The position numbers were made by a program, and so were the translations under genes. From assembly GCA_019635635.1 (NCBI GenBank), contig JAHBZB010000002.1, positions 124,001 to 188,000 of the forward strand: 64,000 nucleotides of DNA, read 5' to 3'. Within the stretch, counting starts at the first letter, position 1. The number at the start of each line of letters is the position of its first letter. The stretch comes from Xanthobacteraceae bacterium (lineage in GTDB: Bacteria; Pseudomonadota; Alphaproteobacteria; Rhizobiales; Xanthobacteraceae). Of the stretch, positions 45,722 to 54,487 are shown in pieces. The notes under the pieces were generated by a model. The model made no database searches, was not told where the DNA came from, and saw only the letters and a program-made list of their open reading frames with translations.

Positions 45722-48121
45722 TTGCGAGAAAACAACAAACGAAATCCGTTCCGGCAACGCAGTCCGCGTGGCGCGAAAGCGAGCACGCTTCTTGGCGCGC
45801 TTTTCTTCGTTGCGTTTGCAGCGACAGCGCAGGCGCAAACCAGCACGCCGCAGCAGGGTCTGTTCGTACTGCCCGCTTCGTTTCTCGACTCTCTTGCGCT
45901 GGTTGACCCGCGCACAACGCTGCGGCCCGTATCGACGACCCGCCTGAGCTTCGAGTGGCTCAATCTCTATCGCAAGAGTGGCGATCCGATCGCCTTGACC
46001 GGTTCGTTCAGCGGATCGGCTTTCGTGCCGGTGACTTCATCGGACCTGCTCGGCAACAAACAGCAGACCCCCGGCCTGAAGCTGAAACTGGAGGCCGAAA
46101 TTCTCGACCAGCCGGTCGAATTCTCGGGCTTCTACACGCTTCCGAACGCCAACGAGAGCCTGTTTACCGGCCTCAGCACCGGCACCGCCGGCGGCGCTAC
46201 CCTACGCTCGACCGCCATCTACACGCTCGACCCGGGCGGCGACGTCTCGAACTACATCAACTCGAATGCAATCTCGCAGCTTTACGTCAATCACTCGAGC
46301 CAGTTGTTCGGCGCCGAAGCCAACACGAAAAGCGCATTCGGTATTCCCGGCTTGATGATCGGCATCCGCGGACTCTATCTCGGGGAAGATCTTTCCACCG
46401 TCGCACAGCGTTTCGGCTCGACCACTGCGATCGACGCAGTCACGATCCAGACGCGCAACTACCTGCTCGGCCCTCAGATCGGGTTTGAGCGCATGTTCGA
46501 CATCGGCGGCGGCATCAAGATCGGCGGCACGGCAAAGGCCGGCATCCTTGCCAACCTCGTCGAGCGCGAGCGCTCTTTCATCTCCCGCAACCAGACTCAA
46601 ACGCGGGCGCAACAGAATTACATCGACGGCATTACCTTCGCGCAAGTCTTCGAACTCAATCCGCGTATCGAAGTGCCGCTCGCACAGGGCGTCACCCTCA
46701 CCTTCGGCGGCACCTTCCTTTGGCTGAACAACGTCAGCACCGCCTTCCCGCATTTTGCGACCGTCACCGATCTGCAAGACGTGAACCTGCGCGCCAAGGA
46801 TCGCGTCTTCTATTACGGCGTGCAGGCCGGCATCACGATCGACCTCGACACGGTTGCGATGTTCTCGCCGGCGCCGATGGGCAAGCGATTCCTCGAAGGC
46901 CGCATTCAGGAATTCAACGGCCCGACTCCAATTCCGGTCACGCTCTACGGCGAAATCAACAAGATGGTATTGGCCTGGGACGATGGCGTGCAACGCACGA
47001 GCCGCATCGTCGATAATACCTCGGCGCCTTCGATCTTCGGCGCAAAAATCGCGGCTGAGCTCAGCCGCGGCTGGACTACCGGCGTCAACATCGAGGCAGG
47101 CCTCAACACCAATCGCTCGGTTGCGGTAAGCCAGTTCCTCCCCGGCGGCGAAAAGAGTTTCGATCCGGACCTTCGTTATCTGGACTGGTGGATCCGCAGC
47201 AATCGCTACGGCAAGTTCACGGTTGGCCACACTTCGACGGCAACGGACGGCGTCGTGCTGACCGACACCAGCGGCACCAATGGCGCGGCCTCGGCGAATA
47301 TCGGCCTGATCGGCGGCGACCTGATGTTGCGCGCGGCCGACGCGCTCGACCCTTCTAATACGAGTCTGGTCGATCGCACGTCGATCAGCGATTTCTTCGG
47401 TGGCGCCACGATCGACACCCTGCGCCGCGACGTGATGCGCTATGAAACGCCGGAGTGGAATGGCTTCGACTTTCTCGTTGCCGCACGTAGCCAGTTCTGG
47501 GATGCAGCCGTGCGCTACCGCCTCGATCTCGCCAGCTGGCAGTTCCGCGCAAGTCTCGGCTATGTCCGCGACACCGACGCCGGTGACCGCGCCGCGCTCG
47601 GCTTCACGCGCGACCGCCGCGAATGGAAAGGCGGCATGAGCCTGTTGCACACGCCGACGGGCCTGTTCGTGACGACCGCGTTCGTAAACCGCCAGTTCCG
47701 CGGCAACGACTCCTCGAACCAGGCCGTATTCGGTGAAAACAAAGTCGATGAATTCGGTAACGTGATCCCGGGCACGCACCGCTCCGATCTCAACTTCGCC
47801 TATCTCAAGACCGGCATGCGCAGGCAGTTTAATGCGATCGGCGAAACGAAGTTCTTTACCGAGCTCGCGATCGCCAAGGACGGAATAACCGATCTGCGCG
47901 AAGCGGGCCCGAAGGTGGTAACCTCGAGCCAGCTCAACATGCTTGGCGCAGGCATCGTGCAGGACATCGACGCCTATAACGCGCAACTATATCTTGGTTT
48001 CCGGCATTATTCGTTCGACGTGGAAGGTCTGCGCGACAGCACCACCTTCGGCGTGATTGCGTCACCGGCGCCAATCAAGGACATCAATCTCGTTTACTCC
48101 GGCGTGCGGATCAAATTCTAA
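45722..48121 (+). CDS. Large two-part beta-barrel outer-membrane protein
   Basis: A 799-residue secreted protein: signal peptide STLLGALFFVAFAATAQAQ (cleavage about residue 39), long amphipathic strands throughout, and a C-terminal phenylalanine (YSGVRIKF) as required by the BAM machinery. The first half (about 40-420) resembles the strand-rich BBP7-type barrels of Planctomycetes and Rhizobiales. The second half (about 425-799) reads like a general porin (RYGKFTVGHTSTATDG, GYVRDTDAGDRAALGF). The start is TTG 45722 behind GGGGAGA. The two halves suggest a fusion or two barrels. No precise transport role can be named. Confidence 0.75.
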   Translation: MRENNKRNPFRQRSPRGAKASTLLGALFFVAFAATAQAQTSTPQQGLFVLPASFLDSLALVDPRTTLRPVSTTRLSFEWLNLYRKSGDPIALTGSFSGSAFVPVTSSDLLGNKQQTPGLKLKLEAEILDQPVEFSGFYTLPNANESLFTGLSTGTAGGATLRSTAIYTLDPGGDVSNYINSNAISQLYVNHSSQLFGAEANTKSAFGIPGLMIGIRGLYLGEDLSTVAQRFGSTTAIDAVTIQTRNYLLGPQIGFERMFDIGGGIKIGGTAKAGILANLVERERSFISRNQTQTRAQQNYIDGITFAQVFELNPRIEVPLAQGVTLTFGGTFLWLNNVSTAFPHFATVTDLQDVNLRAKDRVFYYGVQAGITIDLDTVAMFSPAPMGKRFLEGRIQEFNGPTPIPVTLYGEINKMVLAWDDGVQRTSRIVDNTSAPSIFGAKIAAELSRGWTTGVNIEAGLNTNRSVAVSQFLPGGEKSFDPDLRYLDWWIRSNRYGKFTVGHTSTATDGVVLTDTSGTNGAASANIGLIGGDLMLRAADALDPSNTSLVDRTSISDFFGGATIDTLRRDVMRYETPEWNGFDFLVAARSQFWDAAVRYRLDLASWQFRASLGYVRDTDAGDRAALGFTRDRREWKGGMSLLHTPTGLFVTTAFVNRQFRGNDSSNQAVFGENKVDEFGNVIPGTHRSDLNFAYLKTGMRRQFNAIGETKFFTELAIAKDGITDLREAGPKVVTSSQLNMLGAGIVQDIDAYNAQLYLGFRHYSFDVEGLRDSTTFGVIASPAPIKDINLVYSGVRIKF

Positions 48122-48154
48122 CAAACGGCAACGATCCGGATTCGGGACAGGCAC

Positions 48155-49084
48155 ATGAAGAAGTTCAACAAAGTCGTCTTAACCGCTTGCGTCACGCTGC
48201 TCGCGGCTTGTTGCCTTCCCTTCGCGGCGGCGCAGAGCAACTCGCTGCTCACCAACGAAGCCGCGCCGCAGAAGTCCCTTCCCACCGGCGAGGGCCAGTT
48301 CACAATTCTGGTCGCGCGCGGCCCGATGAACGTCTTCACCTATAAGCCGAAGTCGTTCACCGCTAACAGCCCGGTCTGGGTCGTCATTCACGGTGCGCGC
48401 CGCGACGTCGCCGAGCACAGTGCGTTCGACTACTACGATGTCTGGATGAAGCTCGCCGAAGACGCCGGCGCGCTCCTGCTCGTTCCCGAATTCGTCGAGC
48501 ATCAGTGGCCGACGTCATGGCAGTTCCAGTTCGGCAACGTGCGGACGAAGAAGCTCGAGCCGGTGCGCTGGGAAGATTCGGGCTTCGGCGCGGTCGAGTT
48601 TGCCTTCCGCCAGGCCGTCGCGATGACGGGTAGCAACCGCCATCGCTTCTCGATCTACGGTCACGGCGGCGGCGCGCAATGGGTGCAGCGCTATGTGCTG
48701 CACAGCGGAGGCCGCTATATCGAGCGCGCGGTAGCCGCGAACCCCGGCTGGTATCTCCTGCCCGACAACGAGTTCACTTATCCCTACGGGTTGAACAAGG
48801 CGCCGATCGCCCAGGACACGCTACGCAGCGCATTCGGGACGCGCTTCACGCTTCTGCTCGGACAAGATGACCGCCGCACGACCGGCATCATCCGCGATAA
48901 CAAGCAGACCCGCGCGCAGGGCGCGAACCGCTACGAGCGCGGACACTTCTATTTCAAGCGCGCGAGCGCCGATGCGCAGCGGATCGGCGCTCGGTTTGTC
49001 TGGCAGTTGCGCGAAGTTCCGGGTGCGGGGCACGAGAACGAAGATATGGCGCCGGCCGCCGCGGAAGTTCTCAAGGGACGCTGA
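48155..49084 (+). CDS. Secreted alpha/beta hydrolase (esterase/depolymerase-like)
   Basis: A 309-residue exported hydrolase. The signal peptide ends at CCLPFAAAQS. WVVIHGARRD is the oxyanion region and SIYGHGGGAQW the nucleophile elbow position, but the expected serine is replaced by glycine (GHGGG rather than GHSxG), so classical serine-hydrolase activity is doubtful. GAGHENEDM supplies the histidine. It lies 33 bp after the outer-membrane protein gene and is probably co-transcribed with it. Confidence 0.78.
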   Translation: MKKFNKVVLTACVTLLAACCLPFAAAQSNSLLTNEAAPQKSLPTGEGQFTILVARGPMNVFTYKPKSFTANSPVWVVIHGARRDVAEHSAFDYYDVWMKLAEDAGALLLVPEFVEHQWPTSWQFQFGNVRTKKLEPVRWEDSGFGAVEFAFRQAVAMTGSNRHRFSIYGHGGGAQWVQRYVLHSGGRYIERAVAANPGWYLLPDNEFTYPYGLNKAPIAQDTLRSAFGTRFTLLLGQDDRRTTGIIRDNKQTRAQGANRYERGHFYFKRASADAQRIGARFVWQLREVPGAGHENEDMAPAAAEVLKGR

Positions 49085-49099
49085 GCGCGGGCGGCAGCC

Positions 49100-49373
49100 T
49101 CACGCAAACGAAATCGCCCGTCCCGATCCGTCATTGCAGCCGATCGCAAGCTGGCTGCCGAACGCATTCCATTCCAGCGCCATCACGGCAGCACCCGAGG
49201 GATTCAAGCTGGCTGCCGAACGCATTCCATTCCAGCGCCATCACGGCAGCACCCGAGGGATTCTTGATAAGAATCTCCGCCTCGTCTTCGATACGGACAA
49301 GAAGAACCGCGCCGTCGGCGTAGCCGACCGCGACGACGCCGAGATGCGATCCGACGTGGTTCTTCGCCTATGA
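49100..49373 (-). pseudogene. WD40-repeat protein remnant with internal duplication
   Basis: The minus strand encodes the tail of a WD40 protein: HLGVVAVGYADGAVLLVRIE, then ILIKNPSGAAVMALEWNAFG, then (in another frame) LAIGCNDGSGRAISFA and a stop at 49102-49100. A 58-bp tandem duplication (49147-49263) shifts the frame between the two parts. The frame has a TAG just upstream of 49373, and no start or earlier WD repeats are present, so only the 3' end of the gene remains. Its upstream boundary is immediately after the region downstream of livM. Confidence 0.7.
49147..49263. repeat. 58-bp tandem duplication
   Basis: Two exact copies with period 58: 49147-49204 and 49205-49262 (each beginning CAAGCTGGCTGCCGAACGCA). 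Because 58 is not a multiple of three it breaks the WD40 frame that covers it. Exact identity suggests a recent event, or an assembly artefact. Confidence 0.95.
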
Positions 49374-49417
49374 CGCCTGCGCGGTTCCGCTGGAACAGCC
49401 CGGCAAGTAGTCCAAGG

Positions 49418-50536
49418 CTATACCGCCTCGCCGGTCCTCGCCCCGTTTCGCTTCTTCGCAGTTCCGTTTCTTCTTTCCTGCCAATGCGTTCGGAGCTTTC
49501 CGACAATACCGGTCGGGAAGAAATAGACGCTCAGGATGAACAGAATGCCGAGCCAAAGCAGCCAGCGGTCGGCGGATAGAAACGAAGATACGAGCGGAAT
49601 TCCCGCGGCGGCTGCTCCGAGCTTGCCCATCAGCGCGGGCAGGTAATTCTCCGCAATGATCATCAGCGTCGCGCCGATGGCCGCGCCGTAGAGCGTGCCC
49701 ATACCGCCGATTACGACCATCAAGAGCACGTCGATCATGATCGAGAATGAGAGTGTCGTGTCGGGCCCGGTGTAGCGCAGCCATAGCGCGAGCAGCACAC
49801 CCGCGAGTGCCGCCATCATCGCGGACACGACGCTCGCAATCGAGCGATAGACCACCACCGGATAGCCGAGCGCCTCGGCACGGAATTCATTTTCGCGGAT
49901 TGCCTGCAACACGCTGCCGAACGGCGAGTTCACGACCCGCAACAGAAGCAGGAAACCGGCGAGCGCCGCTAAGAACACGATGTAATAGGTGACGACCCGG
50001 CCGTTCACGGCCGTGCCGACGATCGGCTGCTCGAACAGGCGGAACGACGGGCGAAGGACTTCCGGTACGCTGTAGTTCAGGCCGTCCTCGCCGCCGGTGA
50101 AGCCTGAAAGCTGCGAGGCGAGCACGAGGAAGGCTGTCGCCACCGCGAGCGTGATCATGGCGAAGAAGATCGCGCGCACGCGCAGCGAGAACAATCCGAT
50201 CACCAGTGCAAGCGCTCCTGCAACAGCAATCGCAATGAGAATACCGAGCGCGAGCGCACTCCACGACGGCCCAAGCCGCGACAGCGCAATCGCAGCACCA
50301 TAGCCGCCGATGCCGAAGAACATCGTATGGGCGAAGGAGACGATGCCGGTATAGCCGAGCAAAAGGTCGTAGGACGCGACCAGAAGGATGAATACGCAGA
50401 TCTTCGCGGCGACGTTCAGCGGCTGCGCACCGGAGAACAGAAATGGCGCAAACGCCAGCGCGAACAGGATCACGAGCAACGTGGCTGTCAGTATGGGCGA
50501 ACGCGGCCTATCGCCGGAGAGAATGCGCGCGAGCAT
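49418..50536 (-). CDS. livM: Branched-chain-type ABC permease LivM
   Basis: A 372-residue inner-membrane permease of the LivM family with about ten hydrophobic segments (for example YDLLLGYTGIVSFAHTMFFG and GGMGTLYGAAIGATLMIIAE). The coupling loop AIRENEFRAEALGYPVVVYR is the family EAA-like motif. ATG 50536 follows the livH stop by 8 bp; the longer open frame upstream lies in livH and is rejected. A basic C-terminus (KKRNGARTGEAV) extends past the last span. The substrate is probably a carboxylic acid given the neighbouring acyl-CoA operon. Confidence 0.92.
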   Translation of the reverse strand: MLARILSGDRPRSPILTATLLVILFALAFAPFLFSGAQPLNVAAKICVFILLVASYDLLLGYTGIVSFAHTMFFGIGGYGAAIALSRLGPSWSALALGILIAIAVAGALALVIGLFSLRVRAIFFAMITLAVATAFLVLASQLSGFTGGEDGLNYSVPEVLRPSFRLFEQPIVGTAVNGRVVTYYIVFLAALAGFLLLLRVVNSPFGSVLQAIRENEFRAEALGYPVVVYRSIASVVSAMMAALAGVLLALWLRYTGPDTTLSFSIMIDVLLMVVIGGMGTLYGAAIGATLMIIAENYLPALMGKLGAAAAGIPLVSSFLSADRWLLWLGILFILSVYFFPTGIVGKLRTHWQERRNGTAKKRNGARTGEAV

Positions 50537-50544
50537 GGGCCGCC

Positions 50545-51567
50545 TCAAACCTTCACCACGGGGTAAAGCCCCTGCGGGCGCCACATCAGCACGACCAACA
50601 TCAGCGCGATGTTGGAGATGAGCGCGATCTTCGGCTCCAGGAACGCGGTATAGTTGGCGACGAGCGCCACGAGCAACGAGCCGATCAGGCAGCCCCCGAT
50701 CGAGCCGAGGCCGCCGATAATGACAACGATGAAGATAAGCACCAGCACCTGCAATCCCATGCCGATCGTGAGCGTCTGCTGGTAGAAGCCCCACATGACG
50801 CCACCCAAGCCCGCAAGTGCCGAGCCCGCGACGAAGACGCCGACGAAGAGCCTGCGAATACGATAGCCGAGTGCTTCCACCATTTCCGGATTTTCGACGC
50901 CGGCGCGAACCAGAAGCCCGATCCGCGTGCGGTTCAGCACCAGCATCATCGCCAGAAATACGGTGGCCCCCACCACCACTGCGATCAGTCGATAGCGCTC
51001 CACGATGACGTCGGCTCCGATCGCGAGTCCTCCGCGGAAATTCTGCGGCAAGGCGATGGTTATGGGGCTGCCGCCGAAGAAAACGTGCAGCAGTTGCTCG
51101 ATGATGATGAGCCCGCCCATGGTCACGAGAATCTGCTTCAGATGCTGGCGATAGACGGGCCGGATGATCACGCGCTCGAACACGAGCCCGAACAGGCCGG
51201 ATGCCGCCATTGCGACGAGGATGCACAAGACCAGCACGCCAATATTCAGCGCGAGCGACGGCGACTCCACCCAGCCCATCAAGGGCCGCAACACGAGCAG
51301 GCTCATGTAGGCGCCGAGCGAAATGAAGACGCCATGGCCAAAATTGATCACGTCCATAAGGCCGAACACGAGAGTCAGGCCCGATGCCATGATGAAGATG
51401 ATCATACCCATCGCGAGCGCCGCCACCGTCAGCGTGGCCCAGGTCGAGAAACTGCCGACGAGCGGCAGCGCGATCAGCGCGACAGCAACCGGGATCAGGA
51501 TCGGAATCCAGTCGATCGGCGGCGACGCCAGCGCCGTTTCTTCACGCTCGCCGGTACGGTCGGTCAT
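50545..51567 (-). CDS. livH: Branched-chain-type ABC permease LivH
   Basis: A 340-residue permease of the LivH family. IIFIMASGLTLVFGLMDVIN and GHGVFISLGAYMSLLVLRPL are the characteristic N-terminal segment; GVENPEMVEALGYRIRRLFV is the coupling loop. The N-terminus is ~30 residues longer than usual. ATG 51567 overlaps the livF stop (ATGA). Confidence 0.92.
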   Translation of the reverse strand: MTDRTGEREETALASPPIDWIPILIPVAVALIALPLVGSFSTWATLTVAALAMGMIIFIMASGLTLVFGLMDVINFGHGVFISLGAYMSLLVLRPLMGWVESPSLALNIGVLVLCILVAMAASGLFGLVFERVIIRPVYRQHLKQILVTMGGLIIIEQLLHVFFGGSPITIALPQNFRGGLAIGADVIVERYRLIAVVVGATVFLAMMLVLNRTRIGLLVRAGVENPEMVEALGYRIRRLFVGVFVAGSALAGLGGVMWGFYQQTLTIGMGLQVLVLIFIVVIIGGLGSIGGCLIGSLLVALVANYTAFLEPKIALISNIALMLVVLMWRPQGLYPVVKV

Positions 51568-52289
51568 TGGTGCGCATCCATGTGCAGGCCGAGAAGACGA
51601 TGCTGAAGCGCGTGATCGGCGGCAAGCTCGGCCATCGCGCCGCGATGCACGATGCGACCGTCGTCCATCACCGCGACCGCGTCGCCGAGCATCTTCGCGG
51701 CCATGAAATTCTGCTCGACCAGCAATACGGTCGCTCCCGCGTTCTTCACCTCGCGGAACGCCTTGATCATGTTCGCGACGATCGCAGGCGCGAGTCCCTT
51801 GGTCGGCTCATCGACCAGAATTAGATCGCGCGGCTCGATCAGCGCGCGAGCAATCGCAAGCATCTGCTTCTGTCCGCCGGAGAGCGTCCCCGCGGCGGCC
51901 CCGAAGAAGCGTTGCATGGCGGGAAACAGCGAGAAAATCCATTCGAGGCGTGCGGAGTCGATCTTCCCCGCGCGCGCGGCGAGAATCAGGTTTTCGCGCA
52001 CGGTAAGACCCGAGAAGACGCTCATGTTTTCCGGAATGTAAGCAATACCCGCGGCGGCAATATCCGGTGTCGGGCGGACCGTTACGTCCTCGCCCGCGAA
52101 ACGGATTTTTCCCTGCGACGCCTTCCACAGGCCCATGATGGTGCGGAGCGTCGTGGTCTTGCCCGCGCCATTGCGGCCGAGCAACACGGTAAAACTGCCG
52201 CGCGGCACGTCGAAGTCGACTCCCTGCAAGATGTGATAGCGGCCGATATGCGTATGCACGCCTTCGAGCGTCAAAAGCGGATCAGGCAT
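51564..52289 (-). CDS. livF: Branched-chain-type ABC ATPase LivF
   Basis: A 241-residue ATPase. GRNGAGKTTTLRT is Walker A, LSGGQKQM the signature, LILVDEPTKGLAP Walker B; the short form lacking the LivG extension identifies LivF. It overlaps livG by 8 bp and livH by 4 bp. Confidence 0.93.
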   Translation of the reverse strand: MPDPLLTLEGVHTHIGRYHILQGVDFDVPRGSFTVLLGRNGAGKTTTLRTIMGLWKASQGKIRFAGEDVTVRPTPDIAAAGIAYIPENMSVFSGLTVRENLILAARAGKIDSARLEWIFSLFPAMQRFFGAAAGTLSGGQKQMLAIARALIEPRDLILVDEPTKGLAPAIVANMIKAFREVKNAGATVLLVEQNFMAAKMLGDAVAVMDDGRIVHRGAMAELAADHALQHRLLGLHMDAHQ

Positions 52290-53052
52290 CTTCGAACTCC
52301 TGTCCGAGATAGGCCTCGCGTACGATCGCGGAAGCCATGACTTCCGCAGGCTCGCCGTCCGCGACCAGCGTGCCGTTATGCAACACGATGATGCGACCCG
52401 CGAGCGAGCGCACCACGTCCAGCTTGTGTTCGACCAGCAGGATCGTCTTGGACGCGTCCTGCTTCAATTCGCCGATGATCTCGAGCACGTTCGGCACTTC
52501 ATCGACCGACATACCGGCGGTCGGCTCATCGAACATGAAGACATCCGGCTCAAGCGCGATCAGAAGCGCGATCTCGAGCTTGCGCTGATCGCCGTGTGGC
52601 AAGGTGCCGACGATCGTTTCACGCTTGTCCGCAAGCCGAACCCGCTCGAGGATGACGCCGGCAGCACTCATCACGTCGCGCCGGTCGGTCCAGAGCGTGA
52701 GCAGACTGAGGCCGCCACGCGCCCTCGCCTGCACGGCCAGGCGAATGTTCTCGAACACCGAGAGGTTAGGAAACAGGTTCGTGAGCTGAAACGCGCGGCC
52801 AAGACCGCGCTGTGTGCGCGCCGAGGCCGGCAGATTCGTTACATCCTTGCCATGCAGAAGCACCTTTCCGGCGCTCGCCGCGAGTTGTCCCGAGATCAGG
52901 TTGAAGTAGGTGGTCTTGCCCGCGCCGTTCGGTCCGACGATCGCAGTCAGCGTACCCGGCTGGAAAGCACAAGTGACCTTGTTCACCGCCACATGTCCGC
53001 CGAAGCGGATGGTCAGGTCTTGCGTTTCCAGAACCGGAGGCGTGGCGCTCAT
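52282..53052 (-). CDS. livG: Branched-chain-type ABC ATPase LivG
   Basis: A 256-residue ATPase. GPNGAGKTTYFN is Walker A, VFMFDEPTAGMS Walker B with D-loop, and LLVEHKLD the switch region. Between the Walker A and B motifs the family signature appears as LPHGDQRKLEIA in place of LSGGQ, which is normal for LivG. GGAG precedes ATG 53052. A strong hairpin separates it from the binding-protein gene upstream. Confidence 0.92.
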   Translation of the reverse strand: MSATPPVLETQDLTIRFGGHVAVNKVTCAFQPGTLTAIVGPNGAGKTTYFNLISGQLAASAGKVLLHGKDVTNLPASARTQRGLGRAFQLTNLFPNLSVFENIRLAVQARARGGLSLLTLWTDRRDVMSAAGVILERVRLADKRETIVGTLPHGDQRKLEIALLIALEPDVFMFDEPTAGMSVDEVPNVLEIIGELKQDASKTILLVEHKLDVVRSLAGRIIVLHNGTLVADGEPAEVMASAIVREAYLGQEFEDA

Positions 53053-53067
53053 CGTCTCCTCGAAACA

Positions 53068-53096
53068 GGGGCGAAGCGGGTTCGCCGCTTCGCCCC
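53068..53096 (-). terminator. 12-bp hairpin between binding-protein gene and livG
   Basis: GGGGCGAAGCGG pairs perfectly with CCGCTTCGCCCC around a 5-nt loop. On the minus strand only a weak TGTTTC follows, so it should act as a partial terminator or an mRNA-stabilising hairpin, giving more binding protein than transporter. Confidence 0.6.
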
Positions 53097-53117
53097 ATTT
53101 TCCGTCGTGCGAAACGA

Positions 53118-54329
53118 CTATTTCTTGTTGGTAACCGGAATCGGCAGTTCGGACGCCGGAATGACGCGCACCAGATCAAGCAGGTCGTTGCCCTTGGCGT
53201 CGGCCTTGACCTTGAACTGATACATTTCCTGCACTGCCTGATGATCTTCCTTGCGGAAGGTCATGGTTCCCTTCGGCGTTTCGAAGCTCAAACCTTCCAT
53301 CGCGGCGATCAGCGCTTCAGTGTCGGTCGATTTTGCAGCCTTCACCGCTGCGAGCACGGCGGCCGCGGCCGCGAAGCCACCGGCGGTGAAGAAGTCCGGC
53401 GGCGAGTTGAAGCGCTTCTGGTGCTCGGAGACGAGCCACTTGTTCATCTCGTTCTGCGGGAAGCCCCAGTAGTAATAGATCGCACCTTCCATGCCGGGAT
53501 AATCTTTATAGAGTTGCATCACGGGCAGAATGTTGCCGCCCGGCATCAACTCGATCTTGTAGCGGCCGGGATTGAGTGCCGCAATCTTCGGCAGCGGATG
53601 CGGACCTGCCCAGATGATCGGGATGAACTTGCGACCGGGCTTATCCTTCAGCGCGTCGAACAGGCGTTGCGCGTAAGCGGTGAAGTCGGTCGTATTCTGC
53701 GGCGCGTATTCTTCCGCGACGATCTTCACGTTCGGGCGGATCGCGGCAAGTGCCGCTTTCAACGCGGCAATGCCGTCCTTGCCGAAGGCGTAGTCCTGCG
53801 CGAGCGTCGCGATATAAACCTCACCCTCTTTCGGGAAGGCTGCGGCGGCCGCGTAAGCGTCCTGCGTCGAGTTACGGCTGGTGCGGAAAATGTAGCGATT
53901 CCAGCGCGCGCCGGTAATCGCGTCGGCAACCGCCGGCTCGACCAACAGCACCTTCTTATAGTCCTGTGCGATCTGGAGCATTGCGAGCGCGGCGGCGGAC
54001 GACGTCGTGCCGACCGCGATGTCGACTTTTTCGTCAGCATAAGCCTGCTCGAGCAGCGAGCGGGCAAGATCGGGCTTGATCTGGTCGTCCTTCACGATGA
54101 CGGAGATCTTCCGCCCTTCCCACATCATCGTGCCCTTGGTCAGATATTCGAGGCCCAGCATGAAGCCGATCTCGGTCTGCTTCGCATATGCCTCGAGCGG
54201 ACCGGTCTTACCCGCGATCAGCGCGATCTTGAGATCCTGCGCCTGCGCCGATCCGGCGAAGGCGAATGCCGCAGCGGCCAGCGAAAGCACGGCGCGTAGC
54301 GGACCGGCACGGCGGGATTGCCCTTTCAT
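53118..54329 (-). CDS. Branched-chain-type ABC substrate-binding protein
   Basis: A 403-residue type I periplasmic binding protein (LivJ/K, Leu/Ile/Val-binding-like). The signal peptide is LRAVLSLAAAAFAFAGSAQA; the mature N-terminus DLKIALIAGKTGPLEAYAKQ and the segment KISVIVKDDQIKPDLARSLL match the group seen with aromatic- or fatty-acid-degradation operons. It leads the liv operon and diverges from the TetR gene across a gap with an inverted repeat. Confidence 0.92.
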   Translation of the reverse strand: MKGQSRRAGPLRAVLSLAAAAFAFAGSAQAQDLKIALIAGKTGPLEAYAKQTEIGFMLGLEYLTKGTMMWEGRKISVIVKDDQIKPDLARSLLEQAYADEKVDIAVGTTSSAAALAMLQIAQDYKKVLLVEPAVADAITGARWNRYIFRTSRNSTQDAYAAAAAFPKEGEVYIATLAQDYAFGKDGIAALKAALAAIRPNVKIVAEEYAPQNTTDFTAYAQRLFDALKDKPGRKFIPIIWAGPHPLPKIAALNPGRYKIELMPGGNILPVMQLYKDYPGMEGAIYYYWGFPQNEMNKWLVSEHQKRFNSPPDFFTAGGFAAAAAVLAAVKAAKSTDTEALIAAMEGLSFETPKGTMTFRKEDHQAVQEMYQFKVKADAKGNDLLDLVRVIPASELPIPVTNKK

Positions 54330-54353
54330 GAAACCCTCCCAAAAATCATTATC

Positions 54354-54382
54354 AACATGACACTTGATTCATGTATCATGTT
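54354..54382. promoter_or_regulatory. Inverted repeat between TetR and the liv operon
   Basis: AACATGACAC (54354-54363) and GTATCATGTT (54373-54382) are inverted repeats with one mismatch and a 9-bp spacer. The site lies 25 bp before the binding-protein start in the 158-bp divergent gap; it is a good candidate operator for the TetR regulator controlling both directions. Confidence 0.5.
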
Positions 54383-54487
54383 ATCCGTTGTTCTGGCCGT
54401 AAAGGGTATCAGCGGAAAAAATACCGTCAAGATGTCCTTTTCGGCCATAGCGGTCCTGCCGAACGCTACAAATATGACAGTGTAATC

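Noticed and set aside
46202-47986. Long minus-strand frame inside the outer-membrane protein gene
   Set aside because: Antisense shadow; the plus-strand protein has a signal peptide and barrel pattern throughout.
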